Positions 1 to 7,983 of a stretch of 20,057 nucleotides of DNA are shown piece after piece. Within the stretch, counting starts at the first letter, position 1. Each line of letters begins with the position of its first letter. The translations under genes and the position numbers were made by a program. The stretch lies in contig JAMCUD010000070.1 in NCBI GenBank assembly GCA_023379355.1, forward strand, positions 1 through 20,057, written 5' to 3'. The stretch comes from Thermoplasmatota archaeon. GTDB taxonomy: Archaea; Thermoplasmatota; Thermoplasmata; Thermoplasmatales; Thermoplasmataceae. The notes under the pieces were generated by a model, which did not search any database, was not told where the DNA came from, and saw only the letters and a list, made by a program, of their open reading frames with translations.

Positions 1-188
1 AAGAGGGCAAAGAACTCATGATTGTCTCTCCAGGTATAGGCGCCCAGGGTGGAAATCCAGCTGATGCCATAAGGAACGGATCCGACTATATAATTGCTGG
101 TAGATCTATATACAATTCAGAAGACCCTCTGGGTGAGATACGCAGGATCAACCGTGCTGTATCATCCGTGATCCACAAGCCAGTTTAG
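1..188 (+). CDS. pyrF: Orotidine 5'-phosphate decarboxylase, C-terminal part
   Basis: This is the 3' end of a gene that begins before the window; about 61 codons are visible in the frame starting at base 3, ending at TAG 186-188. The peptide contains SPGIGAQGGNPADAIRNG followed by DYIIAGRSIY. These are the phosphate-binding loop and the final beta-strand/helix of OMP decarboxylase, which converts OMP to UMP in pyrimidine synthesis. The GxGxQGG and GRSIY elements are the conserved C-terminal motifs of the family. The catalytic Lys/Asp region lies outside the window. The gene ends 22 nt before the stop of the convergent cobalamin gene. Confidence 0.9.
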   Translation, partial: EGKELMIVSPGIGAQGGNPADAIRNGSDYIIAGRSIYNSEDPLGEIRRINRAVSSVIHKPV

Positions 189-210
189 GTAGTTTTGACT
201 GATTTGCTAT

Positions 211-1152
211 TCAGAGATGTGCCAGATATAGAAGGACCATCACTGGAATAACAAATATAATGAGAAAAACATAGAATGACAGGTAATATATCCTCAACGC
301 TCTTTTGATATCTCCAGAAGTGGCTTCATAACCTGTTTCATTTATTATATAAGATCCCTTTTTTTCAATTCTCAGATTTAGGGCACTGGAATAGGCGCCA
401 ATTGGCCAGCCATTGTTTGCGCTTTCAACCATCCATGCAACCTTTCTGGAAGAGACTCCCTGAACCCTGTAGTTCAGCAATTCCGAGCTGAAGAATATTA
501 TGAACGATCCTATTCTCGCTGGTATGTAATTCACAAGTGTCTTGGTGATTGCAGTCCATTTACCGAATTCCCGGTTTCTCCTGTTCTTGAACCCAACAAG
601 GTTATCAAGAACATTAACCACTCTTGTGAAAAGGGCTCCAATAACTCCGAATATTGCAAAAAACATGAGAGGAGTGAAAACATCATCCACTATTCCCTTT
701 GATATGTATTCAATAGTAGTTGAAGCAACTTCTGATTCTTTCAAGTTCGAAGTATCTCTTCTGACAAGCCTTGAAAGGTACATTCTGGATTCATCCAGGC
801 TGCCATCGTCCAGGGATCTTATAATGGGCCTGATATCTTCACCCATTACTGTTATGGAGAATGTGCTTTTCAGAACAATAATTGCGGCCACTACATAGAT
901 GATAGAAAAAAAGGTCAGAACTCTGAGAACTGCAAGCACCGGTATGAGGCAGAGTGCAGAAAGAAAGACTATGTACAGGAAACCAGCAGCTGCCTTGTTC
1001 TTCCAGACTCTGAAGAACTGATCAAAGTATGTACCTATCTTCCTGATTACAACATTTGGATGGATATAGCTCCTGGGCTCCCCGAAAAGAAAATCCACCA
1101 GTAATGATCCAACCAGGACGGACAGGCTTATTTCAAGCGAATTCAAAGTCAT
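211..1152 (-). CDS. cbiB: Adenosylcobinamide-phosphate synthase CbiB/CobD
   Basis: This 313-residue integral membrane protein would attach aminopropanol (or its phosphate) to adenosylcobyric acid, forming the cobinamide side chain of B12. The N-terminus has the family signature: a hydrophobic helix followed by DFLFGEPRSYIHPNVVIRKIG (residues about 20-40), compare D-x-L-x-G-D/E-P-x-x-x-x-HPV. Near residues 240-255 the conserved SANNGWPIGAYSSAL stretch is present. Several hydrophobic segments are evident (about 5-20, 55-95, 160-180, 290-312). The length is normal for the family. Its ATG overlaps the cobQ stop codon as ATGA, so the two are almost certainly co-transcribed and translationally coupled. 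The cobQ product is the substrate for this enzyme. Confidence 0.9.
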   Translation of the reverse strand: MTLNSLEISLSVLVGSLLVDFLFGEPRSYIHPNVVIRKIGTYFDQFFRVWKNKAAAGFLYIVFLSALCLIPVLAVLRVLTFFSIIYVVAAIIVLKSTFSITVMGEDIRPIIRSLDDGSLDESRMYLSRLVRRDTSNLKESEVASTTIEYISKGIVDDVFTPLMFFAIFGVIGALFTRVVNVLDNLVGFKNRRNREFGKWTAITKTLVNYIPARIGSFIIFFSSELLNYRVQGVSSRKVAWMVESANNGWPIGAYSSALNLRIEKKGSYIINETGYEATSGDIKRALRIYYLSFYVFLIIFVIPVMVLLYLAHL

Positions 1153-2618
1153 TTTACAAGTCTCTCTATGTAACTCATATCCATGTTTTCAATAAAAGAA
1201 TTTGTAATGATGTCTATTCTTCTCATAAGCTCTTCACTGTAGATCACATCAGGTATTTTTTCGCCGGTTATATGGTGGATAAAATCTCTGTTCTCAAAAA
1301 TTCCATGAACATTCGTTCCAATTATTTTTCCATCAGGAGACACGGACCCTTCATTCCTTCCGCCAATACTGAGAAGGTGTTGCTTTTCATTGGAAAAAAC
1401 TGTCCCATAATGTATCTCATAACCCCTTCCTGTTGAGGGCCGTTGAAATCCATGATATTCAAGTTTATATTCAACAGAACCCACAGTTTTCTCCCTTGAA
1501 TATTCGGTTGTCAGATCAAGGAAGCCAAGCCCTTCAATTCTACCATTCCTTATCTGAGTCCCCTCCGGATCTGAAATGATCTTTCCAAGCATCTGATATC
1601 CTCCACAGATTCCTATTATTGTTGATCCTCTCTTCCGGGCAGATTTCAATTTTTCTCCAATTCCACAGTCAATTATATATTTCAGATCACTTTCCACATT
1701 TTTTGATCCCGGAAGGATTATGGTTTCTGCAATATCTAGATCACTGATGTTGGATGCTGAAACATTGTGGTATCCAATCCCGTATATGATGAACGGATCG
1801 GTATCACTGTAATTTTCCATTTTTGGATATCTCACCAGGCAGATCTTCCGGTTGTCAAGCCTTGTGCTGTAATAATCCTGTGAATCCTCCCCCGGGAGAA
1901 AAACGCCTTCCACATAGGGAAGTATGCCGATGACAGGAACCCCTGTCAGTTTCTCTATTTTTTCAATGCCGTTATTAAGGAGTTCCCTGGAGCCCCTCAT
2001 CTTATTGATGATCATTCCTTTCACAAGATCTGATCTGGGCATGAGTTTTATTGTACCGAACAGTGAAGCAAAAACACCCCCCCTCTCGATATCCCCGGCA
2101 AGTATTGCAGGCGTATTGTAAATGGAAGATACATAGATGTTTGCAATATCTCTATCCAAGAGATTTATCTCAGCAGGTGAACCTGCCCCCTCAGCTACAA
2201 CCACATCAAAATGATCACACAGGAAATCAAGGGAATCTTTCACAACTCTTTTTCCGTTCTCAACGAGGTAGCTGTAATATTCATCAATTGACATGACCCC
2301 CATGCTTTTTCCGTTAACAATGACCTGAGATCCATTCTTTCCTTCAGGTTTAAGCAGTATGGCGCTCATCTCTTTCAATGGCGGTGTAGATGCCGCAAAA
2401 GCCTGAAGCCACTGAGATCGTGGTATCTCATATCCTCCCTCTATTGCAACTGAGTTGAGTGACATGTTCATTGATTTGAAAGGGGCAACGCCATATCCCT
2501 TTCTGCTGAGAAATCTGCAAATTGCCATGGCAATGGTCGATTTTCCCGCATTGGAAGATGTTCCAATAACCTGTATGACACTTTTTCCTGTAACCGGATC
2601 TTTCACTTCAAATCTCAC
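1149..2618 (-). CDS. cobQ: Cobyric acid synthase (glutamine-hydrolysing)
   Basis: This 489-residue enzyme amidates adenosylcobyrinic acid a,c-diamide at four carboxylates using glutamine and ATP. The N-terminal synthetase domain has a P-loop-like GTSSNAGKST at residues 19-28, KSMNMSLNS at 48-56, and EGAGSPAEINL at 143-153. The C-terminal triad-type glutaminase domain carries the nucleophile Cys338 in GICGGYQMLG and His438 in NVHGIFEN. The start codon is GTG (2616-2618), with no ATG available upstream in frame. A box A-like TTTAGATA on the minus strand lies about 27 nt before it, which fits a leaderless transcript. It overlaps cbiB by 4 nt. All key motifs are intact. Confidence 0.93.
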   Translation of the reverse strand: MRFEVKDPVTGKSVIQVIGTSSNAGKSTIAMAICRFLSRKGYGVAPFKSMNMSLNSVAIEGGYEIPRSQWLQAFAASTPPLKEMSAILLKPEGKNGSQVIVNGKSMGVMSIDEYYSYLVENGKRVVKDSLDFLCDHFDVVVAEGAGSPAEINLLDRDIANIYVSSIYNTPAILAGDIERGGVFASLFGTIKLMPRSDLVKGMIINKMRGSRELLNNGIEKIEKLTGVPVIGILPYVEGVFLPGEDSQDYYSTRLDNRKICLVRYPKMENYSDTDPFIIYGIGYHNVSASNISDLDIAETIILPGSKNVESDLKYIIDCGIGEKLKSARKRGSTIIGICGGYQMLGKIISDPEGTQIRNGRIEGLGFLDLTTEYSREKTVGSVEYKLEYHGFQRPSTGRGYEIHYGTVFSNEKQHLLSIGGRNEGSVSPDGKIIGTNVHGIFENRDFIHHITGEKIPDVIYSEELMRRIDIITNSFIENMDMSYIERLVK

Positions 2619-2702
2619 TGAAAATGGATATGCAGTATATCTAAAGTTTGATTCTCCTAACGAACTAAATTACAAATTTCGCGCTGGCCAACGGTCGTAA
2701 AG

Positions 2703-2710
2703 TTTAAAAT
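2703..2710 (+). promoter_or_regulatory. Box A (TATA) of the DUF1059 gene
   Basis: TTTAAAAT is centred about 36 nt upstream of the ATG at 2742. Transcription would start roughly 25 nt downstream, leaving a leader of about ten nucleotides with no clear Shine-Dalgarno sequence. This is inferred from spacing only. Confidence 0.45.
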
Positions 2711-2741
2711 GATCTTATTTCTTGTTAAGAGTTGATAAACA

Positions 2742-2927
2742 ATGGCAAGTTATCATTTTAAATGCAAGGACATAGGAATGGACTGCGATTTTGTAACCTC
2801 ATCAAAAAGCAATGACGATCTCTTTTTGAAAATATCGGATCACGCCAAGGCAGCACACAACATAGAGGAAGTTTCACCTGAATTGAAGCAGAAAATCACG
2901 GGTGTCATAAGAAAGAAACTCTTCTGA
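2742..2927 (+). CDS. DUF1059 family small protein
   Basis: This is a 61-residue soluble protein. The pattern FKCKDIGMDCDFVTSS at residues 6-21, then DHAKAAHNIEEVSPEL at 33-48, matches the small DUF1059 family of archaea and bacteria. In that family CxDxGxDCxF and HA...H are conserved. Two Cys (8 and 14) and two His (33 and 39) could in principle bind metal, but the function is unknown. It stands alone between divergent cobQ and the AbrB-PhoU gene, with its own box A (2703-2710). It ends 125 nt before the next gene. Confidence 0.8.
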   Translation: MASYHFKCKDIGMDCDFVTSSKSNDDLFLKISDHAKAAHNIEEVSPELKQKITGVIRKKLF

Positions 2928-3022
2928 TTATGTTGTAAGGGAATGGTCCCGCACTCTTTTTTCTCCGGTAACTGACGGGACAATAGATCTTTATAGAGAA
3001 TCTTATTTCTCAAAAACAATAA

Positions 3023-3034
3023 ATACAATATATA
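3023..3034 (+). promoter_or_regulatory. Box A of the AbrB-PhoU regulator gene
   Basis: The A/T run ATACAATATATA is centred about 25 nt before the ATG at 3053, the spacing expected for a leaderless archaeal transcript. A nearby AATAAATAC (3018-3025) is an alternative element. No ribosome binding site precedes the start, which agrees with leaderless expression. Confidence 0.45.
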
Positions 3035-3052
3035 TTATCTCCCTCATGAATT

Positions 3053-4030
3053 ATGGAGACAATAACTAGAAAAGTGCAACAAACTGGAGGATCAACATTC
3101 ATAGTATCTCTGCCATCAAAGTGGGCGAAAGAAAATGGACTGAAAAGAGGATCAGAACTTGTCCTTGAGGAAGAAGACGGAAATCTTCTTATTCGTGGGA
3201 AATCAGTTGACCCCAGGGAAGTTGTGAAGACAATAAACATTGAGGGCGAGGTCAGGGATCGAAACCTACTGCAGAGAACCATGACTTCGTTTTACATCTC
3301 CAATTTTGAAACCCTGATCATAAGGACAAAGGGGCATATGAAACCGGATCTAAGGGAGGAGATAAGAAGATTTTCCAAGGTTGTGATGGGTGTGGAGATA
3401 TTCGAGGAGTCCGCCAACACAATAGTTCTGCAGAATGTACTGGATTCATCATCATTTCCGCTCAACAATTCGGTAAGGAGGATGTCTCTGAACGTGGAGA
3501 CAATGTTAGATGACGTCATAGAAGGGATAAGGAAGAAAGACCCGGAACTGCTGGAAAGCATAGAAAAAAGGGATGACGATGTTGACAGGTACCAGTGGTA
3601 CATATACAGGGAAGTTCTCAAGGGTGGCCATTCAGATACAAACAGCACTTTCTCCCTCATACTTTCAAGGATACTTGAAAGGATAGCTGATCATACTGTA
3701 AACCTTTCAAAAATATGGAAGGGATCTGCAGTTGGTGTGGAAGATGGCACAGATGGGATAATCAGTTTCCTGACAACTGTCCAGGTTATGTACAGGGAAT
3801 CCATAAATGCATTCTATTCAAGATCATATACGAATCTGAACAGCATAATAAACAGGAAGGACGAGGTTCTGGGGTTGAGAAGCGATCTGCTCAAGGACAG
3901 ATCAATAAAGGACATATATACAAAAGCAGCAACCCTGGAAGAGATATCAAGAATCGGCCTTTACGCCACTGATATAGCAGAACTCGCAATGGATCTTATT
4001 CTCTCTGAGCAGGACACCATAAAAATCTAG
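3053..4030 (+). CDS. AbrB-PhoU fusion, phosphate uptake regulator-like
   Basis: This 325-residue cytoplasmic protein begins with a swapped-hairpin AbrB/SpoVT-type DNA-binding domain. Its pattern is METITRKVQQTGGSTFIVSL, then PSKWAKENGLKRGSELVLEE, over about residues 1-45. Two PhoU-like helical repeats follow, roughly residues 120-205 and 215-315. The conserved repeat signatures are visible as DDVIEGIRKKDPELLESI and ILSRILERIADHTVNLSK. This archaeal architecture is usually annotated as a phosphate uptake regulator. No Pst or Pit transporter gene is in the window, so the regulatory target is unknown. The last four bases overlap the stop codon of the convergent hydrolase gene. Confidence 0.88.
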   Translation: METITRKVQQTGGSTFIVSLPSKWAKENGLKRGSELVLEEEDGNLLIRGKSVDPREVVKTINIEGEVRDRNLLQRTMTSFYISNFETLIIRTKGHMKPDLREEIRRFSKVVMGVEIFEESANTIVLQNVLDSSSFPLNNSVRRMSLNVETMLDDVIEGIRKKDPELLESIEKRDDDVDRYQWYIYREVLKGGHSDTNSTFSLILSRILERIADHTVNLSKIWKGSAVGVEDGTDGIISFLTTVQVMYRESINAFYSRSYTNLNSIINRKDEVLGLRSDLLKDRSIKDIYTKAATLEEISRIGLYATDIAELAMDLILSEQDTIKI

Positions 4031-4857
4031 ATGTCCACAGGTATCACTTCTGGCTTTGAAACGCTTCCTGTGATGCGTCCAGCCAATATATTCACATCAT
4101 GGTTGAAAATGCATACATAGTTTTCCCTTATTGCTTTATCAATGATCTTCTTCTTCATCCTGAGAGTTTCCAGAGGGAAAGTGTCTATTGCCGTTATGTA
4201 GTTTGGTTTAATGTGGAAAACCGTGGGTATGAGATCTCCAGGGTACATTATTTTTAGTGGTCCGTCATCAACTAAAATCACCTGATGACCTGAGGTGTGA
4301 CCGCCGGTTCTGATCACCCTAATACAGCTCTTGATATTCCTGCTGCCATCAACAGGAGAAAGATGCCTGCTGTCAGACCTGTTTATTGTCATTCCATAAC
4401 TTGATCTGGTTATCTCGTTTGTCTTTCTTAAATTATGTACCTCTTCTTTCTGGACCACTATTCTTGCATTGGGGAAATGCCTGTTTCCCTTCCCCATAGA
4501 AATGGAGTGGCCCGCATGATCGAAATGTAAATGTGAATGTATTATGAAATCGACTTTTTCCGGAGAGGAGAATCTGCTGACCTGTTCAGGAAGATCGGAT
4601 TCTTTGGTGAACTGGAAAATTTCAGCCTTCCTGGGATCAAAGGTGTTTCCTATTCCGGAATCTATGAGAAACGAATACTTTCTCCCAATGAAAAATGGAA
4701 TGTTCAGTGCAAGCTTCACCCTTCCCCTGTCATCAGGAGAAAAGTGTCTGCTCCAGATTGGCCTGGGCACAGTTCCGAAAAATGATCCGGGGTCAAGTGA
4801 GAAAGAACCATCAGAAAGAATTTTGACATGGAATTCACGTGATTCCATTTCTTGCAC
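4027..4857 (-). CDS. Metallo-beta-lactamase-fold hydrolase
   Basis: This 276-residue hydrolase has a complete dinuclear metal site. HSHLHFDHAGH at residues 107-117 carries H109, H111, D113 and H114; GGHTSGH supplies H187; PGDLI supplies D208; FNHD supplies H243. The pattern resembles the lactonase/quorum-quenching and glyoxalase II-like branch rather than true beta-lactamases or RNA-processing members. The substrate cannot be named. The start ATG (or a second ATG three codons later) lies inside the end of the acyl-CoA synthetase gene, a 23-nt overlap. The two are therefore probably one transcript, and the hydrolase may act on a thioester or ester related to that pathway (inference). No signal peptide is seen. 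Confidence 0.85.
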   Translation of the reverse strand: MQEMESREFHVKILSDGSFSLDPGSFFGTVPRPIWSRHFSPDDRGRVKLALNIPFFIGRKYSFLIDSGIGNTFDPRKAEIFQFTKESDLPEQVSRFSSPEKVDFIIHSHLHFDHAGHSISMGKGNRHFPNARIVVQKEEVHNLRKTNEITRSSYGMTINRSDSRHLSPVDGSRNIKSCIRVIRTGGHTSGHQVILVDDGPLKIMYPGDLIPTVFHIKPNYITAIDTFPLETLRMKKKIIDKAIRENYVCIFNHDVNILAGRITGSVSKPEVIPVDI

Positions 4858-6736
4858 CCCTGACCTCTTCAGCCTTTTCCCTTATCTGTTCTATGACAGA
4901 TTTATCCTCAATGTTACTTATATCCCCTGGATCCTGCCCGAGAAACGTTGTACGGAGAACACGCCTGAGTATTTTGCCATTTTTGGTTTTGGGGAGGGTT
5001 TGAAGGTTTATTATATATTTTGGGGAAAAAGATTTGCCCAGGCTTTTCTCAACCTGATTCTTTATGAGTGCAATAGTATCATCGCCATCTCTCCCTGTAT
5101 AAAAGACTACAATGGCTTCTCCTTTTACCGCATCGGGAATTCCAATCACTGCAGCCTCACTTGCATCGGAGACCTTCAATACTGAATCCTCAACTTCGTT
5201 GGGCCCAATCCTCTTTCCTGAAGTTTTTATGACTTCGTCAGCCCTTCCGTAGAGATAGAAATAGCCATCCTCGTCCATCTCTGCCCAATCACCCTGATTC
5301 CATGCATTTGAATATTTTGACCAGTAGCTCTCAAGGTATCTTTCAGGCTGATTCCAGATGCCTCTTGTCATGGAAGGGGCATGTTCTCTGGCCACAAGGT
5401 AACCTATGCGGTCGAGTATCTCATTTCCGCTTTCGTCGAATACAGAAACATTCATGCCAAGCCCTCTGTAAAGGCATCTTGGTTTTAGTGGAATAGCCGG
5501 AGTGGAAGCGAGAAAACATCCTATTATGTCTGTTCCACCTGATACATTTGCAATGGGGACTCTCCCCGATCCAAGTACATTGAAAAGGTATGACCAGCTT
5601 TCCTGATCCCATGGCTCACCTGTGGAACCGAACACCCTGATACCTTTCAGTGCCTTGGAAATACCCTTGAATTTGTAATTTCTTATTAGAGTTGGGGAAA
5701 CACCAAGAAGGGTAATCCCATTTCCATCCACCAGGTCCCAGATCCTGTCGGGGTTGGGAAAGTCAATGGCACCGTCATAAAGAAATATTGATGATCCCAG
5801 ACAGTTTGATCCTATTATTGCCCAGGGGCCCATCATCCATCCCAGATCTGTGATCCAGAAGAGTGTATCTCCGGGGCGTGCATCCATGTAGTACTTAACT
5901 TCCTTTGTAACATTGACAAGTGTCCCCCCATGAACGTGCACTGTCCCCTTGGGTTTCCCAGTTGTGCCTGATGTATACAGCATTATTGCCGGGTCCTCGC
6001 TTTGAGTGTGTACAGATTCCGTATACTTTCCACCTTCAAGAAGTTCCGCAAAAGAGATCTCACTCTCCTTCAGATCGGTAGAACCGGCAATGATGAGTTT
6101 TACGTTTTCAACAGATCTTGCTGTGTCCGCCATTCTTATCTCTTTACCCTTTCTCATGTAACTTTCCCATGTGAAAAGATACTCTATGCCGGCATCATCA
6201 ATCCTTGTCTGCAGAGCATCCCTGCCATAGCCAGAGAATATTGGAACAGAGACTGCCCCCATTCTCATTATTGCATAGAAGGCAATCACGCAATCCGGAT
6301 TCAGGGGCATGTATACGCCCACCCTATCGCCCTTCTTTACCCCAAGATCAAGGAGGCTACCGGCAAGTTTTCCGGTGAGTTCATCCAGGTCCTTAAATGT
6401 TATATACCGTTTTCTTCCATTCTCGTCTTCATACTTTATGGCGTATCCTTCATGGTATTTCCACTTTTCAACAGTATTGTAAACAATGTTAACTGTGCCT
6501 CCGGTGAACCATTTTGTCCATACTCTTCCTTCTGAATCGTCAAAAACACTGGTGTAATTTCTGAAGAATGTGATGTTAAGATCTTTTACCATTGCATCCC
6601 AGAATTCAAGACGGTTGTTGTCAGCCCAGTCATAAAGTTCTTTTATTGTGCTGAAACCATGCTTCTTCATAAGGTAGTTGATATTGGTCCTTTCAACAGA
6701 ATCCTTTGAAGGAATATAGGAAAAGCCATCTTTCAT
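4835..6736 (-). CDS. AMP-forming acyl-CoA synthetase (acetate/short-chain type)
   Basis: This 633-residue ANL-superfamily enzyme would activate a carboxylic acid to its CoA thioester through an acyl-adenylate. Visible motifs are the ATP-binding TSGTTGKPKG near residues 255-264, WITDLGWMMGPW, FGSTGEPWDQESW, the hinge region YGRADEVIKTSGKRIGPNE, and the C-terminal PKTKNGKILRRVLR. In the last of these Lys588 is the catalytic and often acetylated lysine. An N-terminal acetyl-CoA-synthetase-type extension (about residues 25-90) is present. The SGGTDIIGCF segment replaces the DTWWQTETG of classical AcsA, so the preferred acid may be propionate or another short acid. It is the first gene of a pair with the overlapping MBL-fold hydrolase. 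Confidence 0.9.
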   Translation of the reverse strand: MKDGFSYIPSKDSVERTNINYLMKKHGFSTIKELYDWADNNRLEFWDAMVKDLNITFFRNYTSVFDDSEGRVWTKWFTGGTVNIVYNTVEKWKYHEGYAIKYEDENGRKRYITFKDLDELTGKLAGSLLDLGVKKGDRVGVYMPLNPDCVIAFYAIMRMGAVSVPIFSGYGRDALQTRIDDAGIEYLFTWESYMRKGKEIRMADTARSVENVKLIIAGSTDLKESEISFAELLEGGKYTESVHTQSEDPAIMLYTSGTTGKPKGTVHVHGGTLVNVTKEVKYYMDARPGDTLFWITDLGWMMGPWAIIGSNCLGSSIFLYDGAIDFPNPDRIWDLVDGNGITLLGVSPTLIRNYKFKGISKALKGIRVFGSTGEPWDQESWSYLFNVLGSGRVPIANVSGGTDIIGCFLASTPAIPLKPRCLYRGLGMNVSVFDESGNEILDRIGYLVAREHAPSMTRGIWNQPERYLESYWSKYSNAWNQGDWAEMDEDGYFYLYGRADEVIKTSGKRIGPNEVEDSVLKVSDASEAAVIGIPDAVKGEAIVVFYTGRDGDDTIALIKNQVEKSLGKSFSPKYIINLQTLPKTKNGKILRRVLRTTFLGQDPGDISNIEDKSVIEQIREKAEEVRGARNGIT

Positions 6737-6928
6737 TATTTCAATATATTATAAGACTACTTAATTTTTTTAGAAGTACATGAAATTCGTCCAAGGTGCT
6801 GGAAATGCACTATATTCTTAACAATAGGTGGAAATGATCTCTGATCTCATTTTTTGTAATACTGGCAGCACCCAGCACTGTGTCCAGAGAAAGGGGGAAG
6901 ATGAAATACTGTGAAAAAACCGTACGCC

Positions 6929-7474
6929 TCAGGGAGTTGCATAAAGAATTTTTTCCTCTGCCTCTCCCGCTGTCATAACGTCACCAAACCAATCTGAAAC
7001 TATGCTGTTTGTGTTTGAAATCAGCTGTTGAGGTTCCAAGTCCCCTCTCTTCCAAGTTGTGTGGCAGTCAGAAAGAAGAACAACTCTGTATCCATGTGAA
7101 AACGCCGATCTGCAGGTTGTGTCAACACATAACTCAGACTGGATCCCGCAAATTATAACACGGTTGACATCCATGCTTTTCAGAATGAGATCCAGATCAG
7201 TGTTGAAAAAAGAATCCGGGGTATCTTTATGAACAACAGGTTCCGATTCACCGGAAAGAATCTCATCTCTCAGTTGCCACCCCTGACTGTTTGGTTCAAA
7301 GGAATTCCCTGGAGGGCCTGAGTGCTGCACAAGAACTACTGGAATCTCTTTATCCCTGGCCTTTCCTGCAAAATCTGCTATACGTGAAACAACTTCCTCA
7401 CCGTTGAAGACCGGGTCTTCTGGAGGAAACATGGCTTTCTGCACATCAACTATGATCAATGCTGTCTGTGGCAT
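6929..7474 (-). CDS. Isochorismatase-like cysteine hydrolase
   Basis: This 181-residue protein of the cysteine hydrolase/isochorismatase fold carries the full catalytic triad: Asp10 in IIVDVQKAMF, Lys83 in VVHKDTPDSF, and Cys116 in GIQSELCVDTTCRSA. The preceding Ile-Gln is the usual oxyanion-hole cis-peptide position. The metal-binding DxH...H set of nicotinamidases is not visible, so a nicotinamidase call is not supported. The substrate is unknown. It is monocistronic, divergent from arsR, and separated from the synthetase gene by 192 nt in which I see no gene. ACTAAATAACG on the minus strand, about 27 nt before the ATG, could be its box A. Confidence 0.82.
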   Translation of the reverse strand: MPQTALIIVDVQKAMFPPEDPVFNGEEVVSRIADFAGKARDKEIPVVLVQHSGPPGNSFEPNSQGWQLRDEILSGESEPVVHKDTPDSFFNTDLDLILKSMDVNRVIICGIQSELCVDTTCRSAFSHGYRVVLLSDCHTTWKRGDLEPQQLISNTNSIVSDWFGDVMTAGEAEEKILYATP

Positions 7475-7560
7475 AACATACTATTGGTAATTGCGTTATT
7501 TAGTTTTCTGAAGTATGGAAGAGGAGCTTCGTTGATGTTTCAAATCATCATATCCACATA

Positions 7561-7575
7561 TATAAATAATTAAAT
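7561..7575 (+). promoter_or_regulatory. Box A of the arsR operon
   Basis: TATAAATAATTAAAT lies 22-36 nt before the arsR ATG at 7597. This is the correct place for a TATA element driving a nearly leaderless arsR transcript. There is no Shine-Dalgarno motif before the start. Confidence 0.5.
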
Positions 7576-7585
7576 CTATCCAATC

Positions 7586-7606
7586 AATCATGTTTCATGG
7601 ATGATT
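7586..7606. promoter_or_regulatory. Inverted repeat over the arsR start, possible operator
   Basis: AATCAT at 7586-7591 and its exact reverse complement ATGATT at 7601-7606 are separated by 9 bp and straddle the predicted transcription and translation start of arsR. ArsR/SmtB repressors bind imperfect dyads in such positions and autoregulate. Six-base arms are short enough to occur by chance. Confidence 0.3.
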
Positions 7607-7980
7607 CGGGTGAACCATTACTTGATCATATTCTTCAGGCAGGGATATGCTCCATGGAGGACATTGAAGGATCCAGTAAACTTCTCAAAACATTCGAAGA
7701 ACCAGTAAGGGCAGGTGAAATAAAGGGCGCTGAAAAGAAGATGAAGGCGCTTTCCGATGCAACCAGATTGAGGATGTTTCTTTTGATCCTGAGAGGAGAA
7801 AAATGTGTCTGTGAAATTGAATACCTTTTCAAAATGCCACAGTCGACAGTATCCAGAAATCTTGGAATACTGGAGAATTCCGGTTTAATCACGAAGAGAA
7901 AGAACGGAAAATGGACATATTACGGAATTAATGACAGCCATTTTGGAGACTTCATAAAAAGTATATGTGGAGTTGAATAA
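7597..7980 (+). CDS. arsR: ArsR-family metalloregulator
   Basis: This 127-residue winged-helix repressor leads the operon. The helix-turn-helix core spans about residues 47-115: KALSDATRLRMFLLILRGE, then KCVCEIEYLFKMPQSTVSRN, then a wing around KRKNGKWTYYGIN. The Cys-Val-Cys pair in KCVCEI on the alpha-3 helix matches the As(III)/Sb(III)-sensing ELCVCDL motif of ArsR. Further cysteines (Cys18 near the N-terminus, Cys124 near the C-terminus) could supply the third ligand. An N-terminal extension of about 40 residues precedes the core. It lies 3 nt upstream of the arsC-like gene and probably represses the arsR-arsC-arsB unit and itself. Confidence 0.88.
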   Translation: MDDSGEPLLDHILQAGICSMEDIEGSSKLLKTFEEPVRAGEIKGAEKKMKALSDATRLRMFLLILRGEKCVCEIEYLFKMPQSTVSRNLGILENSGLITKRKNGKWTYYGINDSHFGDFIKSICGVE

Positions 7981-7983
7981 TTC

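Noticed and set aside
4544..5185. Long plus-strand frame (213 codons) across the hydrolase/synthetase junction
   Set aside because: It is antisense to two well-supported enzymes, matches no family, and has no promoter.
6002..6535. 177-codon plus-strand frame opposite the acyl-CoA synthetase
   Set aside because: It is antisense to conserved synthetase sequence, with no recognisable domain.
6737..6928. Possible small gene between the synthetase and the isochorismatase-like gene
   Set aside because: No frame there shows a credible start, ribosome binding site, or conserved motif.
6929..7474. Nicotinamidase call for the isochorismatase-like protein
   Set aside because: The triad is present, but the metal-binding Asp/His set of nicotinamidases is not visible.
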